In this document: in pieces, positions 8,114 through 15,900 of the stretch
How positions within the stretch are numbered: the stretch's first letter is position 1
Layout: every line of letters starts with the position of its first letter
Assembly (NCBI GenBank): GCA_963756815.1
Contig: CAVWPR010000032.1
Span: 1-64,000, forward strand
Origin: JAENVU01 sp963756815
GTDB lineage: Bacteria > Actinomycetota > Acidimicrobiia > IMCC26256 > JAENVU01
Direction of reading: 5' to 3'
DNA length: 64,000 nt
Made by a program: the position numbers and the translations under genes
Notes under the pieces: generated by a model
The model's database searches: none
The model's input: only the letters and a program-made list of their open reading frames with translations
What the model was told of the DNA's origin: nothing

Positions 8114-9043
8114 GTGTTCTGGTGGCGCCGGGCGGACGGCGATCTCGTCAAGGACGGCACCGACCTCCGTCGGATGATGCCGTACATCATGCGGACGCGG
8201 AACGACTCCGTCGTCTACTTCGAGCAGCGCATCGACGTGCGCGCGGCCGAGCGGTTCGTCCGGGCGTTCAACCAGGCGCACCCCGAGACGCGGGCGACGC
8301 TGTTCCACGTGGTCATGTGGGCGGCCCGGGGCGGTCTCGCCGAGTTCCCCGGGCTCAACCGGTTCGTGGCCGGCGGCCGGCTCTACCAGCGCAAGGGCAT
8401 CTGGATCTCGTACAGCGCGAAGCAGCGGATGAAGAAGGGCGCGCCGCTCATGGTGCTGAAGCGCCGCGTCGAGCCCGAGGAGACGTTCGCGGCGATGGTC
8501 GCGGCGATGGGCACGCAGCTGCAGTCGGCGAAGTTCGGCGGTGAGAAGGCCAGCATCGACGGTGAGATGCGCGTGATCCTCGCCCTGCCCGGCTTCCTGC
8601 GCCGCGCCGTGATGCTCCTGTATCGCGTCCTCGAGGCGAACGGGATGTTCCCGTCGTTCTTCGTCGACAACGACGCGTTGTACTCGTCGGTGTTCCTCAC
8701 CGACCTCGGCTCGCTCGGCATGGATCCCGCGTACCACCACCTCTACGAGTACGGCACCATCGGCATCTTCGGCGCGCTCGGCCGGGCGCGGACCGAGCTG
8801 GTGGGGGATCCCAACTCGGGGCGGATGGAGCGCAAGCGCATGGCCGTCCTGCGCTGGAGCTTCGACGAGCGCGTGGAGGACGGTCTCTACGCCGGGTACG
8901 GGCTGAAGCACATGCAGCGGCTCGTGGAGGATCCGGTGAAGGGCGGCATCGCCGACGGTGACGACGCGACGCTGGCGGCGCTCGGCGCGGCCGAGCTCGA
9001 CCTCACCGCCGCGAGCGATCCCGTCCCCGCCGAAGACGGTTGA
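8114..9043 (+). CDS. 2-oxoacid dehydrogenase acyltransferase-like (CAT fold) protein, 309 aa
   Basis: Resembles the catalytic domain of dihydrolipoamide acyltransferases, without lipoyl or peripheral-subunit-binding domains. The N-terminal region has RRMMPYIMRTRNDS. The C-terminal signature is RWSFDERVEDGLYAG, which aligns with the family motif DHRxxDG but has Glu in place of the catalytic His. Loss of that His suggests a non-catalytic or altered acyltransferase. GTG start at 8114. The last codon overlaps the start of the gamma-glutamyltransferase gene, so the two are probably co-transcribed. Confidence 0.65.
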   Translation: MFWWRRADGDLVKDGTDLRRMMPYIMRTRNDSVVYFEQRIDVRAAERFVRAFNQAHPETRATLFHVVMWAARGGLAEFPGLNRFVAGGRLYQRKGIWISYSAKQRMKKGAPLMVLKRRVEPEETFAAMVAAMGTQLQSAKFGGEKASIDGEMRVILALPGFLRRAVMLLYRVLEANGMFPSFFVDNDALYSSVFLTDLGSLGMDPAYHHLYEYGTIGIFGALGRARTELVGDPNSGRMERKRMAVLRWSFDERVEDGLYAGYGLKHMQRLVEDPVKGGIADGDDATLAALGAAELDLTAASDPVPAEDG

Positions 9044-10593
9044 TGGTCCCGGGCGCGCGGCCCCCTACCCCCGGGCCGGGTTGGCCACGCCTCACTACCT
9101 CGCCTCGGCAGCCGGCGCCGCGGTGCTCGCACGCGGTGGCAACGCCGTCGACGCGATCGTCGGCGCCAACCTCGCGCTCGGCGTCGTCGCGCCGTACTAC
9201 TGCGGCTACGGCGGCGACATCTTCGCCGTCGTCTGGGACGGCGAGCTGCACGGCTACCTCGGCTCGGGACGCTCGCCGGCCGGCGCGACGATCGACGCGG
9301 TGCGCGACGCGCTCGGCGAGACCCCGCTGCTCATCGGCCCCCACTCCGTGACGGTGCCCGGCGCGGTCGCGGGCTGGTTCGATCTGCTGGCGCGTTGGGG
9401 CACCATGAGCTTCGGCGAGCTGGCGCGTGACGCGGTCCGGTTCGCGCCGCGAGGGCTTCGAGATCACGCCGCTCGCCGCGGCCGCGGCGCAGGGCTACCG
9501 CGGGTTCTACCGTGACTTCCCGGAGTGGCAGGCCGTGTACGGCGGGCTCGACACCGGCGACCTGCTGGTGCAGGAACCGCTCGCCCGACTCATCGAGCTG
9601 CTCGCCGCCGACGGACCCGACGCGTACTACCGCGGGCGGGTCGCGCAGGACGTCGCCGCCGCAGTGGCGCGCCACGGCGGCTTCATGACCACCGACGACC
9701 TCGCCGCGCACGCCGGGCGCTGGGACGCGCCGCTCGTCGCGTCGTACCGCGATGCGCAGGTGGTCGAGCTGCCGCCGCCCACGCAGGGTGCGGCGGTCCT
9801 CGAGATCCTGCGAATCCTCGACGGCTTCGACCTGGCGACGATGGATCCCGGCGACCGCGCCCACCTCATGGTGGAGGCGGTGAAGCTCGGCCTCCGTGAC
9901 CGTGACGACCACATCAGCGACCCGGACGCGATGACCGTCGCCGCGTCCGACCTCTACGCCGACGCCTGGATCGCGACGCGGCGCGACGCGATCGATCCGG
10001 ATCGTGCGGGCACGCCCACCCCCGGGCACCCACAGCGGGGTGGGACCGCGTACCTGTGCTCGGCCGACGGGAACGGCCTCCTCGTGAGCCTCATCCAGTC
10101 GAACTTCCTGTCGTTCGGATCCGGCGTCCACGTGCCCGAGTGGGGGATCAACCTCAACAACCGGGGATCGTCGTTCGCGCTCGACCCGTCGCGTGTGAAC
10201 GCGCTCGCGCCGTCGAAGCTGCCGATGCACACCCTCATCCCGGCGATGGTGGTGCGGGACGGTCGACCCGAGCTCGTCTTCGGCTCCATGGGGGGCGACG
10301 CGCAGGCCCAGGTCCACGCGCAGGTCCTCAGCGCGGTCATCGACGACGGCCTCGACCCGCAGGCCGCGATCGACGCGCCGCGTTGGCGGGTGGAGCCGTG
10401 GGACTGGCGGGTGCGCGCGGAGGCCGATCTCGCCCCCGACGTCGTGACCGCGCTGACCTCGCGCGGCCACGAGGTCGTCGAGGTCGTGGCGCGCGACGTC
10501 GGGATGGGGCACGCGCACGCGATCGGGATCCGCCCCATCGGCTGCGCGGTCGCCACCGACCCTCGGGCCGAGGGCGCCGCGGTCGGCTTGTAG
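9043..10593 (+). CDS. Gamma-glutamyltransferase family protein (two frameshifts)
   Basis: Ntn-hydrolase of the gamma-glutamyltranspeptidase family. The N-terminal signature GLATPHYLASAAG and LARGGNAVDA is clear, as are CGYGGD, the probable autoprocessing region GGTAYLCSADGNG with Thr nucleophile, and GSMGGDAQAQ. The frame changes twice: once in the C-run near 9060-9066 (one C too few; restoring it links ATG 9043 to the conserved frame) and once near 9448 (one base too many). No signal peptide is evident, so it may be cytosolic. Homologues are often annotated as acylases or glutathione hydrolases. The substrate is unknown. Confidence 0.8.
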
Positions 10594-10604
10594 CCTGGCC
10601 CGTC

Positions 10605-11573
10605 ATGGTCGAGGGGGTCGCGGACGTGCGGGACGCGCTCCTGGCGCACGACTACCTGGCCGACCAGGGCCTCGCGACGGCCGTCTTCCTCGCGTTGAGC
10701 CTGCACCGGCCGTTGCTCCTCGAGGGCGAAGCCGGCGTGGGCAAGACGGAGGTCGCGAAGGTTCTCGCCGCGTGGCTCGGGACCGAGCTGGTGCGGCTCC
10801 AGTGCTACGAGGGCATCGACGCGGCTCAGGCACTGTACGAGTGGGACTACTCCCGCCAGCTGCTCCATTTGCGCGCCACCGAGGCGTCGGGCGGGCCGGT
10901 CGACGAGGACGAGCTGTACACGGAGCGGTTCCTGGTGCGGCGGCCGCTGCTGCGGGCCATCGACCACGACGGTCGGCCGCCGGTGCTCCTCATCGACGAG
11001 GTCGATCGCGCCGACGACGAGTTCGAGGCGTTCCTCCTGGAGCTGCTGTCCGACTACTCGGTGACGATCCCCGAGCTCGGCGTGATCCGCGCCACAGAGC
11101 CGCCGGTGGTGATCCTCACGTCGAACCGGACGCGTGACGTGCACGACGCGCTGAAGCGACGCTGCCTCTACCACTGGATCGACCACCCCGACTTCGACCG
11201 GGAGGTGGCGATCGTCGAGCGCAAGGCACCGGGGGTGGGTGGCCCGCTCGCGCGTGAGGTCGCGGGCGCGGCCGAGGTGCTGCGGTCACTGGACCTCTAC
11301 AAGCCGCCGGGGGTGGCCGAGACGATCGACTGGGCGACCGCCCTCACTCGGCTCGGCGTGACCCACCTCGATGAGGGGTCGGTCGCGGCGACGCTCGGCG
11401 TGGTGCTCAAGTACCGGGAGGACCAGGCGCGCCTCCGCGAGCACGGGCTCGCCGCGACGGTCGTGGCCGCCGGCGCACGCGGAGCGAGCCACGGCACGAA
11501 CGAGCTGGAAGAGCGCGAGCGAGGCCCGAGCGGCCTGGCCCGCAGGGCCGGGAGCGGGGGAGGCGGTGCCTGA
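10605..11573 (+). CDS. MoxR-family AAA ATPase, CoxD-like, 322 aa
   Basis: AAA+ ATPase with Walker A GEAGVGKT at residues 41-48, Walker B LLIDEVD at about 128, and sensor region ILTSNRTRDVHDALKRRC. The sequence and the order MoxR ATPase, VWA protein, XdhC proteins match the coxD-coxE-coxF accessory genes that mature the active site of carbon monoxide dehydrogenase and related molybdenum hydroxylases. ATG at 10605. The end overlaps the next gene by 8 bases. No hydroxylase structural subunits occur in this window. Confidence 0.85.
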   Translation: MVEGVADVRDALLAHDYLADQGLATAVFLALSLHRPLLLEGEAGVGKTEVAKVLAAWLGTELVRLQCYEGIDAAQALYEWDYSRQLLHLRATEASGGPVDEDELYTERFLVRRPLLRAIDHDGRPPVLLIDEVDRADDEFEAFLLELLSDYSVTIPELGVIRATEPPVVILTSNRTRDVHDALKRRCLYHWIDHPDFDREVAIVERKAPGVGGPLAREVAGAAEVLRSLDLYKPPGVAETIDWATALTRLGVTHLDEGSVAATLGVVLKYREDQARLREHGLAATVVAAGARGASHGTNELEERERGPSGLARRAGSGGGGA

Positions 11574-12736
11574 GCTCCCGACGACCTTCGATCCGGCGCG
11601 CGCCGCGGTCGGCTTCGTCCGGGTGCTGCGCGCCGCCGGGCTCCGCGTCCCGACCGGCAGCACCGTCACCTTCGCCGACGCACTCGGCGTCGTCGGGTGG
11701 GGTGTCGGCACGGACGTCTATTGGGCGGCGCGCGCGACGTTGTGCAACCGGCCCGAGGACGTCGAGCGCTTCGACGCCTGCTTCCGGGCGTGGTTCGCGT
11801 CCCTGGGTGCCGACGGGTCCGGCGCGGGCGCGTCGGTGGTCGCCGACGCGGTGATCGCGCTCGACGCGCCGGGGCGCGAGGACGACGGCGGCGGACCCGA
11901 GGCCGACCCGGCGGACGCAGTGCCGATCGTCACGGTCCGCTTCAGTCGGGCCGAGACGCTGCGCCACCGCGACTTCGCCACCTACTCCGCCGCCGAGCAC
12001 GACGAAGCGCGGCGGGTGCTCGCCGATCTCCGCCTCACCGCCGCGTTGCGGCGCTCCCGTCGGCTGACGCGCGGCCGCCGGGCCCGGCGTCGCCCCGACG
12101 TCCGGCGCACGATGCAGGCCGCGCTCCGCACGGAGGGTGAGCCACTGGCGCGTGCGTGGCGATCACCGTCGCGCCGGGCCCGCCGGCTCGTGGTGCTCTG
12201 CGACGTGAGCGGCTCGATGGAGCCGTACGCGCGGGTGCTGGTGCGCTTCCTGCACAGCGCGGTGGTCGCGCGCACGCGTGTGGAGGCGTTCGCCTTCGGC
12301 ACGCGCCTGACCCGCCTCACTCGCGAGCTGTCGAACCGGGATCCGGATGCCGCGATCGCCGCCGCGGCGTCGAGGGTCGCCGATTGGTCGGGCGGTACGC
12401 GCATCGGCGCGTCGCTGCGCACCTTCAACGACACGTGGGGGATGCGGGGCATGGCCCGGGGTGCCGTCGTGGTGATCATCTCCGACGGGTGGGACCGCGG
12501 CGAGCCCGACGTGCTCGCCGAGCAGATGGCGCGGCTGGCCCGGGTCGCGCACCGCGTCGTCTGGGTCAACCCGCTCAAGGCCTCGCCGGGGTTCGCGCCG
12601 CTGGCCGCGGGCATGGCCGCGGCGTTGCCGTTCGTCGACGACTTCGTCGAGGGCCACTCGATCGCGTCGCTCGCCGAGCTCGCGCGCGTCGTGGGCGCGT
12701 CCACCGCCGGGTCCCGATCGGACGGTGGGCCGATGA
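11566..12736 (+). CDS. VWA-domain protein, CoxE-like
   Basis: CoxE-type protein: an alpha-helical N-terminal region, an Arg-rich middle (RRLTRGRRARRRPDVRRTM), and a C-terminal von Willebrand A domain with MIDAS motif DVSGSM (Asp213), Thr in GGTRIG, and ISDGWDRG. It works with the MoxR ATPase as a chaperone pair. GTG at 11566 overlaps the ATPase gene. The frame runs on into the XdhC gene without a stop. In the neighbouring frame a TGA at 12734-12736 would overlap the next ATG (ATGA), so a frameshift near the end of this gene is more likely than a true fusion. Confidence 0.8.
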
Positions 12737-13051
12737 AAGAGGTCCTCGACGACGTCGCCCGGTGGCGGGCCGAGGGGCGACGCGTCGCGGTCGCGCGCGT
12801 GGTGGGCGTCGACGGCTCCAGCCCGCGCGATCCCGGCGCGACGATGGTGGTGAACGACGCCGGCGAGGTCGCCGGCTCCGTGTCCGGGGGCTGCGTCGAG
12901 GGTGCGGTCGTCGACCCAGGCCCTCGCGGTGCTCGCCGGCGAACGACCCCGGGGCGTCGTCACGTTCGGCTACTCCGACGACGAGGCGTTCGCCGTGGGG
13001 CTCACGTGCGGGGGCACGGTCCATCTCTACGTCGAGCCCCTCGACTGGTAG
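12733..13051 (+). CDS. XdhC/CoxF N-terminal domain protein (frameshifted), about 105 aa
   Basis: XdhC_CoxI domain: the start MKEVLDDVARW, then VVGVDGSSPRDPGATM and SGGCVEGAVV, a strongly conserved loop with Cys. After 12913 the match moves to another frame (TQALAVLAGERPRG, then GLTCGGTVHLYVEPLDW, stop TAG 13049). One surplus G in GTC-G-ACC explains this. XdhC proteins insert sulfurated molybdenum cofactor into xanthine dehydrogenase or CO dehydrogenase type enzymes. The protein holds only the first domain; the Rossmann domain is in the next gene. Confidence 0.75.
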
Positions 13052-13057
13052 CGGCAC

Positions 13058-13873
13058 GTGGCCGGGGCGGGGGTGGACGGATCGGGGGCGACGCCGGTGT
13101 TCGACGCGCTCGAGTCGGCGCTGCGCGCCGACCGACCGGTGGCGCTCGCAACCGTCGTGGAGGGCGAGGAGTTGGGCGCCAAGCTGCTCGTCGAGCCCGG
13201 CGCCGCCCCGCTCGGCACGCTCGGCGACCCCGACCTCGATCGGGTCGTGGCGCGCGACGCGCTCGCCGAGCTCGCCGCCGGCCTGACCTCCACCCGCCAC
13301 TACGGCCGGCACGGCGAGGCGCGCGAGCGGGACGTCGGCGTGTTCATCGAGAGCTTCGTGGCGCCCCCGCGGATGGTCATCTTCGGCGCGGTCGACTTCA
13401 CTGCCGCCCTCGCACGCGTGGCGAAGCTCCTCGGCTACCACGTGACCGTGTGCGACGCGCGCGCGGTGTTCGCGACCCCGGCGCGGTTCCGCATGGCCGA
13501 CGCAGTGGTGAACGAGTGGCCGGACCGCTTCTTCGCCGCGGTCGACGAGCCGCTCGGACCGCGTGACTCGGTGTGCGTGCTGACCCACGACGCCAAGTTC
13601 GACGTCCCCGCGATCATCGGCGCCCTCGCCACTGACGTCGGCTACATCGGTGCGATGGGGTCGCGGCGGACGCACGCCACCCGGATGGCCCGCCTGCGCG
13701 AGGCCGGCGTCGACGACGCTGCGCTCGCCCGGGTGATGGCGCCGATCGGTCTCGACATCGGTGGCCGGACGCCGGAGGAGACCGCGATCGCGATCTGCGC
13801 CGAGATCATCGCCCTGCGGACCGGCCGGAGCGGCGGGCCCTCCCTTCGCGCCGGCGAGGGCCCCATCCACTGA
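13058..13873 (+). CDS. XdhC/CoxF Rossmann-domain protein, 271 aa
   Basis: The C-terminal XdhC Rossmann domain is clear: PPRMVIFGAVDFTAALARVA, VTVCDARAVFATPARF, CVLTHDAKFDVPAI, YIGAMGSRRTHATRM, and the ending IGLDIGGRTPEETAIAICAEI. The first 90 residues are divergent and may be a remnant of a second XdhC_CoxI domain. GTG at 13058 lies 6 bases after the previous stop. With the preceding short protein it likely reconstitutes the normal two-domain XdhC as two chains. It belongs to the CoxD/CoxE cluster. Confidence 0.8.
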   Translation: MAGAGVDGSGATPVFDALESALRADRPVALATVVEGEELGAKLLVEPGAAPLGTLGDPDLDRVVARDALAELAAGLTSTRHYGRHGEARERDVGVFIESFVAPPRMVIFGAVDFTAALARVAKLLGYHVTVCDARAVFATPARFRMADAVVNEWPDRFFAAVDEPLGPRDSVCVLTHDAKFDVPAIIGALATDVGYIGAMGSRRTHATRMARLREAGVDDAALARVMAPIGLDIGGRTPEETAIAICAEIIALRTGRSGGPSLRAGEGPIH

Positions 13874-13879
13874 CTCACC

Positions 13880-13961
13880 CCGAGCCGCCGGGACGTGCGT
13901 TGGGTGGCGCGCACCACTCCGTACCGACACTCCGGCTCGGGACACCGGCGGGGCGGCTCGG
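13880..13961 (+). repeat. Dispersed 82-bp stem-loop element, copy 1 (with partial second copy)
   Basis: Terminal inverted repeat CCGAGCCGCC (13880-13889) and GGCGGCTCGG (13952-13961), enclosing a core with ACTCCGGCTCGGGAC that resembles the cores at 15215, 18393, 18514 and 62163. A second left end with the same CCGAGCCGCC follows at 13969-13978, without a matching right end. It lies between the XdhC gene and the SDR gene. Confidence 0.6.
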
Positions 13962-14019
13962 CCACACCCCGAGCCGCCGGGACGTGCGTTCGAGGGCGCG
14001 CATTTGCAAGACTCCGCCG

Positions 14020-14766
14020 ATGGATCTCGGGATCGCAGGGAAGCGGGCGGCGGTGGCCGCGGCGTCGAAGGGCCTCGGGTTCGCGGCGGCGCAGGCGCTG
14101 GCGGCCGAGGGGGTGCGGGTGGCGATCTGCGGTCGTGACCGAGCCACCGTGGAGGCGGCGACCGACCGGATCGGCGCCGACGCCGTCCCGCTCGTCGCGG
14201 ACGTCGGGAGCCCGGAGGGGGCGACCGACTTCGTCGACGCGGCGCGTGAGGCGCTCGGTGGGATCGACATCCTGGTGCCGAACGCCGGTGGGCCGCCCGT
14301 GGGCACGTTCGCCTCCATCGACGACGTCGACGCCTACGCGCAGGCCTTCTCGCTCAACGCGCTGTCGACGATCGCCATGTGCCAGGCCGCGGTGCCGGCC
14401 ATGCAGGCGCAGGGGTGGGGAAGGGTCGTCGCGATCACCTCGATCTCGGTCCGGCAGCCGATCCCGAACCTGATCCTGTCGAACACCGCCCGCGCCGGGG
14501 TCACCGGCTTCCTCAAGACGCTCGCCGGCGAGGTCGCGCCCGACGGCGTGACCGTGAACAGCCTCCAGCCCGGCCTGCACGCGACCGAGCGTCTCGGTGC
14601 GCTCCACGGTGACGGTGCCGACCTCGGCGCCGCGATCCCCGTCCGCCACATCGGCCGCCCCGAGGACTTCGGCGCGTTGGTGGCGTTCCTGTGCTCCGAT
14701 GCGGCGAACTACGTGACCGGCGCGGCGATCCCCGTCGACGGTGGCGTCTCGGGAGGACTCCAGTGA
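14020..14766 (+). CDS. SDR-family oxidoreductase lacking the YxxxK motif, 248 aa
   Basis: Rossmann-fold short-chain dehydrogenase: nucleotide-binding SKGLGFA near residues 14-20, NAGG near 88-91, SISV in the active-site strand, and the usual C-terminal VTGAAIPVDGG. Where classical SDRs have Tyr-x-x-x-Lys this protein reads PNLILSNTARAGV, so the catalytic Tyr and Lys are missing. A subgroup of FabG-like actinobacterial proteins shares this. ATG at 14020 was chosen because upstream codons fall in the repeat. It is followed by two coupled small genes. Confidence 0.8.
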   Translation: MDLGIAGKRAAVAAASKGLGFAAAQALAAEGVRVAICGRDRATVEAATDRIGADAVPLVADVGSPEGATDFVDAAREALGGIDILVPNAGGPPVGTFASIDDVDAYAQAFSLNALSTIAMCQAAVPAMQAQGWGRVVAITSISVRQPIPNLILSNTARAGVTGFLKTLAGEVAPDGVTVNSLQPGLHATERLGALHGDGADLGAAIPVRHIGRPEDFGALVAFLCSDAANYVTGAAIPVDGGVSGGLQ

Positions 14767-14858
14767 CCACGAGCGAGGACCCGACCGACGCGTACCGACG
14801 TCGCGGCGTCCGAGCGTGGCCGGACCGGCCCGCTCCGACGGAGCAGGACGACACTTGA
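14763..14858 (+). CDS. Candidate 31-aa coupled small protein
   Basis: A GTG at 14763 overlaps the stop of the SDR gene (GTGA), and its TGA at 14856-14858 overlaps the ATG of the Dabb-domain gene (TGATG). The peptide is hydrophilic with acidic ends and an Arg-rich centre (AYRRRGVRAWPDRP). No family recognised. Overlap at both ends is the evidence; it could simply be a translational coupler or a gene remnant. Confidence 0.35.
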   Translation: MTTSEDPTDAYRRRGVRAWPDRPAPTEQDDT

Positions 14859-15151
14859 TGATTCGTCATGTCTCGCTGCTCACGTTCGTGCCCGAGGCGA
14901 CCCCCGAGCAGATCGACGCGGCCGCGGCCGCCCTGCGCACCCTGCCGCCCCTCATCCCGGAGCTGCGCGACTACCGCGTCGGGCCCGACGTCGGCATCGA
15001 CTCGGGCAACGCGACCTTCGTGGTGATCGGCGACTTCGACGACGAGGACGGCTATCGCACCTACCGGGACCATCCGGAGCACGTCGCGGTGGCCCGCGAG
15101 CACATCCTGCCGATCCTCGCCGGCCGCACCGCGGCGCAGTACCTCATCTGA
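14858..15151 (+). CDS. Dabb (stress-responsive A/B barrel) domain protein, 97 aa
   Basis: Small ferredoxin-like alpha/beta barrel protein. The opening MIRHVSLLTFVPEATPEQ, the central Pro-rich LRDYRVGPDVG, and the ending YRDHPEHVAVAREHILPIL match the Dabb family, which forms dimers and includes heat-stable and polyketide-cyclase-like proteins. ATG at 14858 is coupled to the upstream small frame. Functions in the family are diverse; with an SDR upstream, action on a shared small-molecule pathway is possible but unproven. Confidence 0.85.
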   Translation: MIRHVSLLTFVPEATPEQIDAAAAALRTLPPLIPELRDYRVGPDVGIDSGNATFVVIGDFDDEDGYRTYRDHPEHVAVAREHILPILAGRTAAQYLI

Positions 15152-15198
15152 GCGGACCGGCCGGAACGTCCGCCGGGCCGTCTGGCTACCCTGGGCCC

Positions 15199-15900
15199 GT
15201 GGTCCCGCCAAGTTCCGAGGCGTCCGGAGGTACGGCGCGTCGGGTCGACCAACGGTCCCGGACTCCGGCTCCGGACGGGTCGAGCGACGCCTCGGCCGAG
15301 CCCAGGGACCGCGGGCTGTGGACGATCCCGAACCTCATCTCGCTGCTGCGGCTGCTCGCGGTGCCGTGGTTCCTGTGGCTCCTGCTCCACGACGACCGGC
15401 CGATCGCGGCCGGGATCCTGCTCGCCGTCCTGGGTGCCACCGACTGGATCGACGGGTACATCGCCCGCCACTTCGACCAGGGCTCGAAGATCGGCCAGGT
15501 CCTGGATCCGGTGGCGGACCGGGTGCTGCTCATCGCCGGCGCGGTCGCCCTGCTCATCGACGGCAGCGCGCCCCGCTGGGTCCTGATCGTGGTCCTTGCC
15601 CGTGAGGCGGCCATCAGCATCGGCACCGTCTGGCTCGCGGCCAAGGGCGCTCGCCACATCGATGTGCAATGGGTGGGGAAAGCGGGCACCCTGGCACTGA
15701 TGTTCGCACTCCCCATGTTCCTCTGGCTCGACCACACGAGCCCCGGCGTCGGCCACGACGTCCTGGCCGTGATCACCTGGTCCTTCACGATCGGCGGACT
15801 CGTCCTGAGCTACTACGCAGCAGCCGGCTACATCCCCATCGCCCGTGAGGCGCTGCGGGAGGGACGGGCCGACCGGGCCGGCGCGGCGGATGCCCGATGA
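15199..15900 (+). CDS. pgsA: CDP-alcohol phosphatidyltransferase (PgsA-like), 233 aa
   Basis: Integral membrane enzyme transferring a phosphatidyl group from CDP-diacylglycerol, most like glycerol-3-phosphate 3-phosphatidyltransferase. The CDP-OH-P signature D-G-x2-A-R-x8-G-x3-D-x3-D is complete (DGYIARHFDQGSKIGQVLDP plus VADR). About five to six hydrophobic helices follow. The first 40 residues are unusual: they are encoded by a copy of the dispersed repeat at 15215-15295, so the functional protein begins near GLWTIPNLISL. It overlaps the next gene by ATGA. Confidence 0.85.
   Translation: MVPPSSEASGGTARRVDQRSRTPAPDGSSDASAEPRDRGLWTIPNLISLLRLLAVPWFLWLLLHDDRPIAAGILLAVLGATDWIDGYIARHFDQGSKIGQVLDPVADRVLLIAGAVALLIDGSAPRWVLIVVLAREAAISIGTVWLAAKGARHIDVQWVGKAGTLALMFALPMFLWLDHTSPGVGHDVLAVITWSFTIGGLVLSYYAAAGYIPIAREALREGRADRAGAADAR
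15215..15295 (+). repeat. Dispersed 81-bp stem-loop element, copy 2, inside the pgsA 5' end
   Basis: Perfect 10-bp terminal inverted repeat CCGAGGCGTC (15215-15224) and GACGCCTCGG (15286-15295) around a core containing GGACTCCGGCTCCGGAC. It has no stop codon in the pgsA frame and is translated as the N-terminal extension of that protein. Confidence 0.65.

Noticed and set aside
11566..13051. A natural CoxE-XdhC fusion
   Set aside because: An ATGA overlap exists in the adjacent frame, XdhC itself is frameshifted, and these are separate genes in known clusters. Not fully excluded.
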